Assembly (NCBI GenBank): GCA_035934405.1
Contig: DASYXW010000071.1
Location: forward strand, 53,613 to 117,612
DNA: 64,000 bases
DNA from: DASYXW01 sp035934405
GTDB taxonomy: Bacteria > Acidobacteriota > Terriglobia > UBA7540
Direction: 5' to 3'
Part shown: in pieces, positions 26,282 to 35,126 of the stretch
Layout of the letters: the number at the start of each line of letters is the position of its first letter
Numbering within the stretch: position 1 is the first letter of the stretch
Position numbers and translations under genes: made by a program
The notes under the pieces: model-generated
Told to the model about the DNA's origin: nothing
What the model saw: only the letters and a program-made list of their open reading frames with translations
Database searches by the model: none

Positions 26282-26465
26282 GCTGGTTCTTCAGAATGCA
26301 GTGCCCGGCTGACGCGGGCTTCTAAACTTGCGAAAGCGTCACGACTGAAGATTCCAACGCCCTTTTTTCAGCCGCCCGACACGGCTGCGACAAATAGACA
26401 CCACCGCGCTTGAACCTGTCAAGGGCTTTCTGCCCAGCTGGCGGCAACGGCCCGTGGCGGAAATG

Positions 26466-28412
26466 TCAGGCTTGCAGCACTTCGCGGACCTTACGCGCCA
26501 GAGCGTCGGAAGTGAAGGGTTTGTGTAGAAACGCGCCTTCCGATTCCAATTCCTTGCCGTCGGCCGTGTTGCCGATGTAGCCGGACATGAACAGCACCCT
26601 GGCTTCAGGGTGGGACGGGGCCAGTCGCCGCGCCAGCTCTCGCCCGTTCATGTGAGGCATGACGACGTCGGTGAGCAGCAGCCGAATGGGGTCCGGGTGC
26701 TTTTCCGCCGCCTCCAGCGCCTGCTCGCCGCGGCTGGCTTCAAGAACCTTGTAGCCCTTGGCCTCAAGCACTCGCCGCACCAGTTCGCGGACCGAGTCCT
26801 CGTCCTCGACCAGCAGAATGGTTTCGGACGCCACCGTGCGGCCCACCACCGACGGATTCTTCTTGCCCGGCAACTCCGCCTCAACGCGAGGAAGATAAAC
26901 CGTGAAGCAGGAGCCCTGGCCAGGTTCACTCTCCACCCAGATATAGCCGCCGCTCTGCTTGACGACTCCGTAGACCATGGAGAGTCCAAGGCCGGTTCCC
27001 TTGCCTTTTTCCTTGGTCGTGAAAAACGGCTCGAAGATGTGGGAGCGAATCTCTGCGTCCATGCCACAACCGGTGTCGCGGACGGCGAGCGCGACGTAGG
27101 GGCCTGGGTTCAGGCCCAGGTGCTCGCGAGCGTGCGCCTCGTCCACGACGAAGTTCGCGGTCTCAAGCGTAATCTGGCCGCCCTCGGGCATGGCATCGCG
27201 CGCGTTCACCGCCAGGTTCAGAATCACCTGCTCGATTTGGCCGGGGTCGGCTTTCACCCGGCCCAGGCGCGGCTCCGAGACGCTGGTGAGCTCAATGTCC
27301 TCGCCGATGAGGCGCCGAAGCAGTTTCTCCATTTCGGCGACGACGGTATTGAGGTCCAGCACCTGCGGGGCGAGCACCTGCTGGCGGCTGAAAGCGAGAA
27401 GCTGGCGTGTGAGCGAGGCGGCGCGTTCGCCGGCCTTCTTGATCTCGAGGATCTGGCGGCGCAGGGGGCTGGAATCGGGAAGGGTTTCGAGCGCCAAGTC
27501 GCTGTATCCGAGAATGGCCGTGAGCAGGTTGTTGAAGTCGTGCGCCACGCCACCCGCTAGGCGCCCCACCGCTTCGATCTTCTGCGACTGCCGCAATTGC
27601 TCTTCGAGCTGTTTGCGTTCTGTGATATCGAGCAACGTGCCTTCGATGAAAGGGGCTTCGCCCGTTGGGCTCTCAATCAAGCTGGCGCTACCCAGCACCC
27701 ACACGGCCCGCCCGTCGATGCGCTTCAAGCGCACTTCGAGGTTCGTGAAGGTCTTCTGCGCCTGAACCACGGCAATCAGCATCCGGACTTCGGCTTCGTT
27801 GGGCGCGATGTCCCACAGCGTGTGCCGCATGGCCTCTTCCCGCGACGGGTAACCGAACATGCGGGCGCAAGCCTCGTTCAGGTCCAGAATGTGGCCATCC
27901 AGGGTGGTGCTGTAGACGCCCGCCAGGTTGCGCTCGTAAAGCAGGCGGTAGCGCTCCTCCGACGTCCGCAGGGCCAGCCCAGCGCGAGCCTGCTCCTCCC
28001 GCCTCTCCCTCTCTTCGATGGCAGCTCGCACGGCCACCGGCAGACGCGCCAACCGGTCCTTCAGCAGGTAGTCGGTGGCGCCTTTCTTGATGCACTCAAC
28101 CGCCGCCTCCTCTCCCAGCGTTCCCGTAACCAGGATGAAGGGCGTATCGAGGCCTTCCTGCTTCAGGCAGGCTAGGGCGTCAATGCCATCCCAACCGGGA
28201 AGGTTGAAATCGGCCAGGACCACGTCGTAGTGCTGGCTTCGCACCCGTTCGAGAAAGGCTTCACGTGTCTGCACAATATCGTGGGCGACCGACAAGCCTG
28301 CTTTCTCCAGCTCGCGAACACAGAGTTCCACGTCCGCTGGCTCGTTCTCGACCATGAGGACACGTAACAGTTGAAGTGAGCTTGGCGGCGCGATGGTGGA
28401 GTTCGCGTTCAT
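26466..28412 (-). CDS. hybrid sensor histidine kinase (REC-PAS-HisKA-HATPase-REC)
   Basis: 648 aa soluble hybrid kinase with no membrane segment. A receiver domain comes first (phospho-Asp68 in [10 protein letters not shown]), then a PAS domain (about 150-265, [16 protein letters not shown] to DITERKQ) and HisKA with His291 in [11 protein letters not shown]. The HATPase_c domain has N-box [10 protein letters not shown] and G-boxes DTGCGM and GKGTGLGL. A second receiver has Asp582 in [13 protein letters not shown]. The N-terminal receiver followed by PAS suggests it is itself controlled by another kinase. It stands alone, with no response-regulator gene beside it. A promoter with a 17-bp spacer lies just upstream. 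Confidence 0.95.
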   Translation of the reverse strand: MNANSTIAPPSSLQLLRVLMVENEPADVELCVRELEKAGLSVAHDIVQTREAFLERVRSQHYDVVLADFNLPGWDGIDALACLKQEGLDTPFILVTGTLGEEAAVECIKKGATDYLLKDRLARLPVAVRAAIEERERREEQARAGLALRTSEERYRLLYERNLAGVYSTTLDGHILDLNEACARMFGYPSREEAMRHTLWDIAPNEAEVRMLIAVVQAQKTFTNLEVRLKRIDGRAVWVLGSASLIESPTGEAPFIEGTLLDITERKQLEEQLRQSQKIEAVGRLAGGVAHDFNNLLTAILGYSDLALETLPDSSPLRRQILEIKKAGERAASLTRQLLAFSRQQVLAPQVLDLNTVVAEMEKLLRRLIGEDIELTSVSEPRLGRVKADPGQIEQVILNLAVNARDAMPEGGQITLETANFVVDEAHAREHLGLNPGPYVALAVRDTGCGMDAEIRSHIFEPFFTTKEKGKGTGLGLSMVYGVVKQSGGYIWVESEPGQGSCFTVYLPRVEAELPGKKNPSVVGRTVASETILLVEDEDSVRELVRRVLEAKGYKVLEASRGEQALEAAEKHPDPIRLLLTDVVMPHMNGRELARRLAPSHPEARVLFMSGYIGNTADGKELESEGAFLHKPFTSDALARKVREVLQA

Positions 28413-28436
28413 AGGCTGTTGAACCCTTCTTATATA

Positions 28437-28465
28437 ACTATACCGTTAAATTATAAAATAGTAAA
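28437..28465 (-). promoter_or_regulatory. promoter of the hybrid kinase gene
   Basis: On the minus strand: TTTACT, 17-bp AT-rich spacer, TATAGT, then about 20 nt to the ATG. The surrounding sequence is strikingly AT-rich for this genome. Confidence 0.6.
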
Positions 28466-28517
28466 GGAGCGGCGTCAAGACAAGATGAGAAATGAAGCGA
28501 TGCCCGCCAGAATCTCC

Positions 28518-28546
28518 TTGACTTGCCCGAAAGGTTCGGCGAAAAT
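28518..28546 (+). promoter_or_regulatory. possible rpsU promoter
   Basis: TTGACT, 17-bp spacer, GAAAAT, about 60 nt before the TTG start. Only the -35 box is close to consensus. Confidence 0.35.
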
Positions 28547-28605
28547 ACCGGCATTTTGCGGTGGTCAGTTACTTTATTTGGGTCGCGAAACGGGGGTGTT
28601 TAAAC

Positions 28606-28803
28606 TTGGCTGAAGTTCGGCTTCAGGAAGGTGAGTCGCTGGAGAACGCGCTGCGTCGCTTCAAACGCAAGGTACAAACGGAAGACATCATCAAGGAAAT
28701 CAAGAAACATTCCTTCTACCTGAAACCCGGCGAAAAACGGCGCGTGAAAGAAGCGCTGGCTCGCAAGCGGGTTAGGAAAAAGGCCAGGATGGAACGGGAT
28801 TAG
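28606..28803 (+). CDS. rpsU: 30S ribosomal protein S21
   Basis: 65 aa basic protein of the small ribosomal subunit, near mRNA 5' ends during initiation. The start is TTG at 28606, preceded by GGGGGTG. It gives MAEVRLQEGESLENALRRFK, matching the family N-terminus, whereas the longer frame from 28561 adds 15 residues unrelated to S21. The body EDIIKEIKKHSFYLKPGEKR and tail RRVKEALARKRVRKK are typical. Divergent from the hybrid kinase and followed by a hairpin. Confidence 0.93.
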   Translation: MAEVRLQEGESLENALRRFKRKVQTEDIIKEIKKHSFYLKPGEKRRVKEALARKRVRKKARMERD

Positions 28804-28816
28804 TGTGGTTGAAGAC

Positions 28817-28841
28817 GGCGGATCGGGAGAATCCGCCGCCT
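28817..28841 (+). terminator. hairpin after rpsU
   Basis: GGCGGAT pairs with ATCCGCC across a 7-nt loop, then GCC and a short T run. Probable weak intrinsic terminator 13 bp after the rpsU stop. Confidence 0.5.
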
Positions 28842-28898
28842 TTGTGATCTCAGGCGCGAGCAGCGGGACAGAGGACCGCTCTGCGCGGGGGGTGCCTC

Positions 28899-29192
28899 AT
28901 GGATTATCAGGATCGGGTCCTCAAGTGTGTCGAGTGCGGTCAGGAGTTTGTGTTCACGGCCGGTGAGCAACTGTTTTACGCCGACAAGGGCTTCAAGAAC
29001 GAGCCCAAGCGGTGCAAGCACTGCAAGACTCAGCGGAGCCCCTCGGCCGGCGGCGAAAGGCGCGAACGCTCGGTGACTGCGACCAAGTGCTCGCAGTGCG
29101 GCAAGCAGACCACCGTCCCCTTTAAGTTGACCCAGGGCCGGCCGGTATACTGCCGCGAATGCTTTCAGCAGCGGCGCGCCACGGGGGCTTGA
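28899..29192 (+). CDS. double zinc-ribbon protein
   Basis: 97 aa with two four-cysteine zinc ribbons. The first is CVEC...CKHC with 25 residues between pairs, and the second is CSQC...CREC with exactly 17. Between them is a short basic Ser/Arg linker. Proteins of this CxxC-x17-CxxC class are small zinc-binding proteins, often found near translation genes, with no assigned biochemical role. It follows rpsU by 95 bp, with a hairpin between. Confidence 0.85.
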   Translation: MDYQDRVLKCVECGQEFVFTAGEQLFYADKGFKNEPKRCKHCKTQRSPSAGGERRERSVTATKCSQCGKQTTVPFKLTQGRPVYCRECFQQRRATGA

Positions 29193-29362
29193 TCCCGCCC
29201 GTCGCATTCTGCCTCGAACCTGGAACCGAGCGTTCGTGTGCCCAGGGTCCAGTTCGGACTGAAAGTCGGTGCGGGGGTTGGCGTTACGGCCCTTCCGTTG
29301 GAACTGCACACTCCGAGTTCAAAATCCAAAGTGCCGGATTGGGCTACAATCAAATCGAGCCC

Positions 29363-30751
29363 ATGACAACCTTTCATCTGACCAATTTCGGCTGCCGGGC
29401 GAGCCAGGCGGACGGCGCTGCGATCAAGAAGCACCTTCTCGATGCCGGCCTGAGCGAGGCGGCCTCGACCGGCGAGAGTGACGTGGCCGTGCTGAATACA
29501 TGCACGGTAACCGCGAGTGCCGACGCCGAAGTGCGGCAAATGGTCCGGCGCATCCGCCGGGCGAACCCACGGTGCCGAATCCTGGTGACCGGGTGCTATG
29601 CTCAGCGCGCCCCGGAAGAAATCAGCCGGCTCGACGGCGTCGCCTGGGTGGTGGGCAATTCGCACAAGCATTTGGTGACGGAGATCCTCGGAACGGGGGT
29701 CGGGAACAGCGAGGCAAAGTGTGGTGCCCAAGGCGCCGTTCACACATCAATCGTCAATCATCAATCGGCAAATCCCTCGCCCCCGACCCTTGACCCCCGA
29801 CCCCTGGTTCTGGTGGGAGAGGTCTCCCCGGAGTTCCACTTTGCTCCGGTCTTTGCCGATGACCGCACCCGGCCGACCTTGAAGGTGCAGGACGGATGTG
29901 ATGCCCGCTGCTCGTTTTGCATCATCCCGGAGGTGCGCGGCCGAAGCCGGAGCCTCGACCCCGAACGGGTGATCGAGCAGGTGCGCGATCTCGAGCGCCA
30001 GGGTTACAAGGAAGTGGTGCTCTCGGGCATCAACCTGGGGCGCTACGGACGTGACCTCGGCGGCGAGCCCGGTGGCGGGATCACCTTCCTCGGGTTGGTG
30101 CAGAGGATCCTTGCCGAAACCACGATTCCCAGGATTCGCATCAGCTCGATCGAGCCCATGGACGTGTCGCCTGACCTTGTTCGTCTAGTCGGGCGCGAGC
30201 GGCGGTGCGCCGACCACTTCCACGTTCCGCTGCAGTCCGGCTCCGACCGCATTCTGCGGCTGATGAACCGCCGCTATTGGACCAAGCAATACGCCGAGCG
30301 CATTCTCGCCATCCGCCAGTCACTGCCCAACGCCGCGATCGGCGCCGACGTCATGGTGGGGTTTCCGGGCGAGACCGGCGAGGACCACGCCCAGAGCCTC
30401 CGCTTTATCGAGTCGCTGCCGTTCACCTACCTCCACATTTTCCCTTACTCGGCGCGGCCGGGAACGCCCGCCGCCGCGCGGCCGGATCAAGTAAACGGGC
30501 GCCTCGCTCACGAGCGCAGCCAGGAAATACGCCAGGTAATGGCCCGGAAGCGGGCGGCGTTTCTCGAAGCCCAGGTCGGTCGCACGCTGTCGGCCCTGAC
30601 GCTGGGCGCGCCGTCCAGTGGGAGCCCCGTGGCGCTCAGCAGCAACTACCTCGCAATCACTTTGCCCGCGTCGGACCTCGCTCCCAACACGCTGGTCAAC
30701 GTCCAGGTGGGACGCGCCCAAGCCGGAATGCTGTGCGGTTATCCTGCATGA
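29363..30751 (+). CDS. mtaB: MtaB-type tRNA methylthiotransferase (MiaB/RimO superfamily)
   Basis: 462 aa. This family adds a methylthio group to t6A37 (MtaB) or i6A37 (MiaB) of tRNA using two 4Fe-4S clusters. The start at MTTFHLTNFGCRAS fits the family; the frame opens far upstream. The UPF0004 cluster cysteines are in FGC, NTCTV and VTGCYAQ. The radical SAM motif is C179-x3-C183-x2-C186 (GCDARCSFC). A TRAM-like tail follows, about 330-445. Absence of the MiaB hallmarks and presence of the short CRAS start favour MtaB. A heptamer-encoded insertion (residues about 128-150, TLDPRPLVLVG) lies between the UPF0004 and radical SAM domains. Confidence 0.9.
   Translation: MTTFHLTNFGCRASQADGAAIKKHLLDAGLSEAASTGESDVAVLNTCTVTASADAEVRQMVRRIRRANPRCRILVTGCYAQRAPEEISRLDGVAWVVGNSHKHLVTEILGTGVGNSEAKCGAQGAVHTSIVNHQSANPSPPTLDPRPLVLVGEVSPEFHFAPVFADDRTRPTLKVQDGCDARCSFCIIPEVRGRSRSLDPERVIEQVRDLERQGYKEVVLSGINLGRYGRDLGGEPGGGITFLGLVQRILAETTIPRIRISSIEPMDVSPDLVRLVGRERRCADHFHVPLQSGSDRILRLMNRRYWTKQYAERILAIRQSLPNAAIGADVMVGFPGETGEDHAQSLRFIESLPFTYLHIFPYSARPGTPAAARPDQVNGRLAHERSQEIRQVMARKRAAFLEAQVGRTLSALTLGAPSSGSPVALSSNYLAITLPASDLAPNTLVNVQVGRAQAGMLCGYPA
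29747..29807. repeat. two heptamer arrays inside mtaB
   Basis: First array TCAATCG, TCAATCA, TCAATCG, then a degenerate unit (29747-29774). Second array CTCGCCC, CCGACCC, TTGACCC, CCGACCC (29776-29803), both in exact 7-bp phase. They are in frame in the linker between UPF0004 and radical SAM domains. Confidence 0.85.
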
Positions 30752-30820
30752 GGCGTTCTGAGAAAGAGCATAACTAATAGGTTATTCTTTCCATTAGGCT
30801 TGACTCGATGGGAATATCAT

Positions 30821-30850
30821 TTGACATGCCCGCCCGTGCCGTGCTATCTT
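30821..30850 (+). promoter_or_regulatory. promoter of the first SBBP gene
   Basis: TTGACA, 18-bp spacer, TATCTT, about 65 nt before the chosen ATG. A second TTGACT occurs 21 bp upstream. Confidence 0.55.
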
Positions 30851-30914
30851 GGCGCGACTTCATACTGGATGAAGGGTTAAAGACATCATGGCTTACCCGC
30901 AACTTGGAGGCTTT

Positions 30915-33900
30915 ATGACGACCAAACATATTTCCCTGCCGCCCCGGACAAGCCGGCTGGCGGGCGTGCTCGGACTCTCATTGGCACTGGGTCTTACCGG
31001 ACTGTTTGTCGGCGGCATTCGGCACACGCCGCGGCCGCCCGGTAACGCCGTGTCGCGCCGGAGCTCGATCTCCGGGACGGCGGGGCACGGCGGCGCCGGA
31101 GCGGTGACGGCCCGCGTGAGCGACGCCTACGCCAAGCTGCCTCTGAGCTTCGAGCCCAACCGCGGGCAGACCGACGGCCGCGTCAAGTTCCTGGCGCGCG
31201 GCAGCGGGTACGGACTTTTTCTAACCGGCGACGGAGCGGTGCTGGGATTACAGGGGTCAGGGGTCAGGGGTCAGGCGTCAGGAGCACATGCCACGGACAA
31301 CGGACCACGAACCACGAACTCAGTCTTGAGAATGCGGCTTGTGCGTGCGAACCCGGTCTCTCGCGTGACCGGTTTGGACGAATTGCCCGGCAAGAGCAAC
31401 TATTTCGTCGGCAACGATCCACACCGGTGGAAGACCAACGTGCCCACCTTCGCGCGCGTCCAGTATTCCAACGTCTACCCGGGCGTCAGCCTCATTTACT
31501 ACGGCAACCAGCGTCGGCTTGAGTACGATTTTGTGGTCGCCCCCGGCGCCGACCCGGGCGCCATTGCGCTGAAGTTTGAAACCCAAGACCTGAAAGTCAA
31601 GAGTCGAAAGTCGAAGGTCGAAATTGATCCCGACGGAACCCTGCTGGTTCGTGCCGGGAGCGGCGATGTGCTGTTCCACAAGCCCGTTGTCTATCAACCC
31701 TCGCGAATCCCGCCTGCGGGCCGAAGCTTTTCGGTGGGCGCCGGCCCGAACCCCGAATCCCGAATCCCGGTTGACGGTCAATTCCTGCTTTCTGGCGATC
31801 GAGTGGTGTTCAAGATCGGCTCGTACGACCGAAACCGGCCCCTGGTGATTGACCCCACGCTCACTTACTCCACCTACCTCGGCGGCAGCTCGGACGATTT
31901 CGGCAATGCGGTCGCTGTGTCGGGCGGCGAAACCTATATCACCGGCCAGACCGCCTCGACGAATTTCCCGATCGTCACGCCGGAACAGAGCGCTTGCGGC
32001 GGGTGCGGCTTCGGCCTTACTGACGCTTTCGTGACCAAGCTGAACGCGGGCGGCACGGCCATCGTCTATTCCACCTACCTCGGCGGCTCGAGCTCTGACG
32101 TGGGCGCGGGCATCGCGGTGGATTCAGTGGGCAACGCCTACATTGCCGGCACCACGTTTTCCACCGACTTCCCGCTGATGAATCCTTTCCAGGATGTCGC
32201 GGGCGGCATCGAGGACGCTTTCGTGACCAAGCTGGATGCGGCGGGATCCTCCCTGGTTTATTCCACCTACCTCGGCGGAGCGCTGATCGACGAAGCCTTC
32301 GGCATCGCGCTTGACCCCACCGCCAAGTGCAGCCCGGCGGGCACCTGCGCGGCGTACGTCACGGGAGGCACCCAGTCCACCAACTTCCCGACGCTTGACC
32401 CCTTTCAGGCGACGCTTTCGGGCAACTTCGACGCGTTTGTGACCAAACTCAGCGGAGCCGGCAATACCCTGGTTTATTCCACTTACCTGGGCGGCACGGC
32501 CGAGGACAAGGGCTTCGGCATCGCGGTGGATTCCTCGTCCAACGCCTACGTCACCGGTCACACGTTTTCCAATAATTTCCCGACCATGAAGGCCTTCCAG
32601 TCGGCGTTCGGCGGCGTCATTGACGGTTTTGTCACCAAACTGAGCTTTGCGAGCTCCAAACTAACCCTGGGGTTTTCCACCTACCTGGGCGGCAGCGCGT
32701 CGGACGAGGGTTTCGGGATCGCGCTCGATTCCTCCGCCAACATCTATGTGGCCGGCGAAACGCATTCAGTGAATTTCCCGACCACGAGCGGCGCCTTCCA
32801 GACCGTCTTCGGCGGCGGCGCCAGTGATGCCTTTGTGTCCAAGTTCAAGCCGGACGGCTCGGCGCTGATTTATTCCACCTATCTCGGCGGCAGCGGCCAG
32901 GACCAGGCGCAGGCCATCGCCGTCGATTCCACCGGCAAGGCCAACGTGGCCGGCTTTACTTCGTCCGGCACGTCCGGCACTCCGACCGCAGCGGGCAGCT
33001 TTCCCACCGCCAATCCCATTCAGGCATCAGGCTACGCCGGCAACCAGGATGCCTTCGTCGCTCGCCTGGTTCCGAGCGGCTGCGGCCTCGGCTTCGCCAC
33101 CTACCTGGGCGGCAAGTCAACCGACCAGGCGAACGGTCTGGCGCTCGACTCGGCGGGCGATGCCTTTATTACCGGCTTCACTTTTTCGAACGACTTTCCG
33201 GTTTCCAAGAGCCCGGTGCAGGGCGTGACCGGCGGCGGCAATGACGCCTTTGTCAGCGAGGTCTCGGCGGCCACGGCGCCGGCCGTTTGCCTTTCGCCCT
33301 CCACGCTCACCTTCAACGCCCAGACGGCGACCACCACCAGCGCCGCCCAGACAGTGACGCTCACCAATGGCGGCGATGCCGCGCTCACGGTCTCTGGCAT
33401 CTCCACCAGCGGCCCGTATATGGAGACCAACACCTGCGGCAGTTCGGTCGCGGCCGGAGCCAATTGCTCCATCAGCGTCACCTTCGCTCCGACGGTCTCC
33501 GGCGTTCAGGCAGGCACCTTGACCGTCATGGACAACGCCGGCGGCGTCCCCTGCCAGTCGAATACCGCGCTCACCTGCCACACGGCGGCGCTTTCGGGCA
33601 CCGGGACCGATTTCAGCATTATCGCCAACCCCGCCACCGCTTCGGTGTCGCAAGGGCAGTCGGCCACCTTTATGGTGACCGTCACGCCCTCGCTCAGCTT
33701 CACCACCCCGGTCGCTCTCACCTGCAGCGGCAATCCAGCCCCGGGCACTTGCAGCTTCTCGCCGGCTACCGTGACGCCGAGCGGCACCACGCCGCAGGTC
33801 TCCACCATGACGATCACAACGGTGAAGAGCTCGATGGCACCGCCCTGGGGCCCGGGCCAGGGGATGAGGCTGCCGCCACCCTTGCGGCGCATCGGCCTGC

Positions 33901-34172
33901 CCTGGCTCATCGCGCTCCTTGCGCTCGCGTTCGCATCGCTTCTCGGGCTCGCCGCCGGTGGTGATCGCCGTCTGGGCCGCAATGGGGTTCCGGCATGGCT
34001 GCGTCTGGCCTTGCCGCTGGCCACTGTGCTCGTGCTGGTCATGATGTGGGCGGGGTGCAGCCCGAGCAGCAGCCTGCCGTCCACCACGCCGCCGGGTAAT
34101 TACACCGTGGCGATTTCCGGCACCGCCGGGACGCTGGTGCATGGCGTCACGGTACGGTTAACGGTGCAGTAG
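30915..34172 (+). CDS. SBBP-repeat beta-propeller surface protein 1
   Basis: 1,085 aa from the ATG preceded by TTGGAGG; MAYPQ nine codons earlier is an alternative. An N-terminal hydrophobic anchor or signal is followed by a conserved YAKLPLSFEPNRGQTDGRVKF domain. About nine SBBP repeats follow (residues about 310-790), each with a YSTYLGG strand and an FVTKLN or similar strand, predicted to form propellers. Next is a choice-of-anchor-D-like Ig domain (CLSPSTLTFNAQT). Near the C-terminus an Ig-like domain is interrupted by two hydrophobic helices and a Cys-containing motif WAGCSPSS. Three heptamer arrays lie in the N-terminal domain at the same places as in the paralogue at 45237. Probably cell-surface; function unknown. 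Confidence 0.88.
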   Translation: MTTKHISLPPRTSRLAGVLGLSLALGLTGLFVGGIRHTPRPPGNAVSRRSSISGTAGHGGAGAVTARVSDAYAKLPLSFEPNRGQTDGRVKFLARGSGYGLFLTGDGAVLGLQGSGVRGQASGAHATDNGPRTTNSVLRMRLVRANPVSRVTGLDELPGKSNYFVGNDPHRWKTNVPTFARVQYSNVYPGVSLIYYGNQRRLEYDFVVAPGADPGAIALKFETQDLKVKSRKSKVEIDPDGTLLVRAGSGDVLFHKPVVYQPSRIPPAGRSFSVGAGPNPESRIPVDGQFLLSGDRVVFKIGSYDRNRPLVIDPTLTYSTYLGGSSDDFGNAVAVSGGETYITGQTASTNFPIVTPEQSACGGCGFGLTDAFVTKLNAGGTAIVYSTYLGGSSSDVGAGIAVDSVGNAYIAGTTFSTDFPLMNPFQDVAGGIEDAFVTKLDAAGSSLVYSTYLGGALIDEAFGIALDPTAKCSPAGTCAAYVTGGTQSTNFPTLDPFQATLSGNFDAFVTKLSGAGNTLVYSTYLGGTAEDKGFGIAVDSSSNAYVTGHTFSNNFPTMKAFQSAFGGVIDGFVTKLSFASSKLTLGFSTYLGGSASDEGFGIALDSSANIYVAGETHSVNFPTTSGAFQTVFGGGASDAFVSKFKPDGSALIYSTYLGGSGQDQAQAIAVDSTGKANVAGFTSSGTSGTPTAAGSFPTANPIQASGYAGNQDAFVARLVPSGCGLGFATYLGGKSTDQANGLALDSAGDAFITGFTFSNDFPVSKSPVQGVTGGGNDAFVSEVSAATAPAVCLSPSTLTFNAQTATTTSAAQTVTLTNGGDAALTVSGISTSGPYMETNTCGSSVAAGANCSISVTFAPTVSGVQAGTLTVMDNAGGVPCQSNTALTCHTAALSGTGTDFSIIANPATASVSQGQSATFMVTVTPSLSFTTPVALTCSGNPAPGTCSFSPATVTPSGTTPQVSTMTITTVKSSMAPPWGPGQGMRLPPPLRRIGLPWLIALLALAFASLLGLAAGGDRRLGRNGVPAWLRLALPLATVLVLVMMWAGCSPSSSLPSTTPPGNYTVAISGTAGTLVHGVTVRLTVQ
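31252..31323. repeat. two heptamer arrays in SBBP1, site 1
   Basis: AGGGGTC three times, AGGCGTC, then CCACGGA, CAACGGA, CCACGAA, CCACGAA in exact 7-bp phase. Located after the GAVLGLQ strand, the position equivalent to the array at 45505. Confidence 0.9.
31591..31624. repeat. heptamer array in SBBP1, site 2
   Basis: Units GAAAGTC, AAGAGTC, GAAAGTC, GAAGGTC. Encodes the lysine-rich KVKSRKSKVE stretch. Position matches the array at 45890 in the paralogue. Confidence 0.85.
31745..31770. repeat. heptamer array in SBBP1, site 3
   Basis: CGAACCC, CGAATCC, CGAATCC, following the VVYQPSR strand. Encodes PNPESRIP. Position matches the array at 46001. Confidence 0.85.
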
Positions 34173-34213
34173 ACAGCCACCCCTGCCCAAAGGGTTAGCC
34201 TTCTCGAGACGCG

Positions 34214-34242
34214 TGGCGTTGGCGTGCCTTCACGCCACGCCA
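34214..34242 (+). terminator. stem-loop after SBBP1
   Basis: TGGCGTTGGCGTG pairs with CACGCCACGCCA across a 4-nt loop, 42 bp past the stop. No T run. Confidence 0.45.
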
Positions 34243-34379
34243 AGCACAAGGCGGCACAACGACTCGCCGATGAAGCTCAATGGATACTGGCTTGCTGTAA
34301 AATGTGACGAGGGCCCTTGGTCCCGGCCCGTGGCGGGCCGGTCTCACGGGTTGATGGGCTGCAGCCAGAGAGGTGGTCT

Positions 34380-35102
34380 GTGAAGCTTGAGTGGGCTGAG
34401 GTAGGCGCCGCTCTCGCCTGGGTAGCGGGTGGAGTATCCGCCACCTATGGCGTGGTCAAGGCTTTCACCGATGGCCGCGAGCTCATCACCGATTTCATCG
34501 AACGGCGGAAACCCGAATACCGTGATGGCTACAAGGTCAGGTCCACCATCGACAAGACGGTGATCAGGACGGACCGAACGGAATCCATAAGGTTGCGAAC
34601 GGTAAGGACCTATCGCAGAATGACGTCTCTTCGGATGGACCGTCAACCGGAGATCGTTCCGCAGGGGGCAGGAGGGCGACGCGCTCGTATCTCGAACTAC
34701 TACGCCTTCCCGGGTCGAGCCAGCCTGACGCCGGACGGCTTCTTTCAAATCGATTTGATGGAGGATGAGGCGTTGAGCGCGCACGACGATCATTCTGTCG
34801 TCTTAGGTTATGTCATGGAGGAAAGTAAGGATGCGCTTTTTACTCCGCCCGGAGTCATCGTTGAGCCTCCGGTGGGGTCCGATTGCCTGGTGATTGAGGT
34901 TCACTTTCCTCCCAATTGTATTCTGTCCCTGGACGTCCGGAACAGGTTCGAGGCACGGGTCTATTCCAAGGACGCAACCAATAAGGAAACCGACCTTGCC
35001 GCCGACGTCATTTCCCCCGACCGCACCTGGATTCGCGCCCGAATCCAGAAGCCGCCGCAGCACTGTCAAATCTGCCTTGATTGGCAATGGCAGTGTGCTT
35101 AG
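34380..35102 (+). CDS. unknown protein with one membrane helix, paired with a metallopeptidase
   Basis: 240 aa from GTG at 34380 (GAGAGGTGG upstream); the frame opens 21 codons earlier. A short hydrophobic segment (VGAALAWVAGGVSATYGVVKAF, about residues 8-29) is the only membrane-type region. The rest is charged and beta-rich, with an Arg-rich patch (RLRTVRTYRRMTSLRMDR) and two cysteines near the C-terminus (HCQICLDWQWQC). I recognise no family. It ends 24 bp before the M49-like gene, and both lie between SBBP1 and rpsO, suggesting a two-gene unit. The base composition is slightly lower in GC than the flanks. Confidence 0.7.
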   Translation: MKLEWAEVGAALAWVAGGVSATYGVVKAFTDGRELITDFIERRKPEYRDGYKVRSTIDKTVIRTDRTESIRLRTVRTYRRMTSLRMDRQPEIVPQGAGGRRARISNYYAFPGRASLTPDGFFQIDLMEDEALSAHDDHSVVLGYVMEESKDALFTPPGVIVEPPVGSDCLVIEVHFPPNCILSLDVRNRFEARVYSKDATNKETDLAADVISPDRTWIRARIQKPPQHCQICLDWQWQCA

Positions 35103-35126
35103 AGAAAGCAGGTCGAAGAAACCAGG

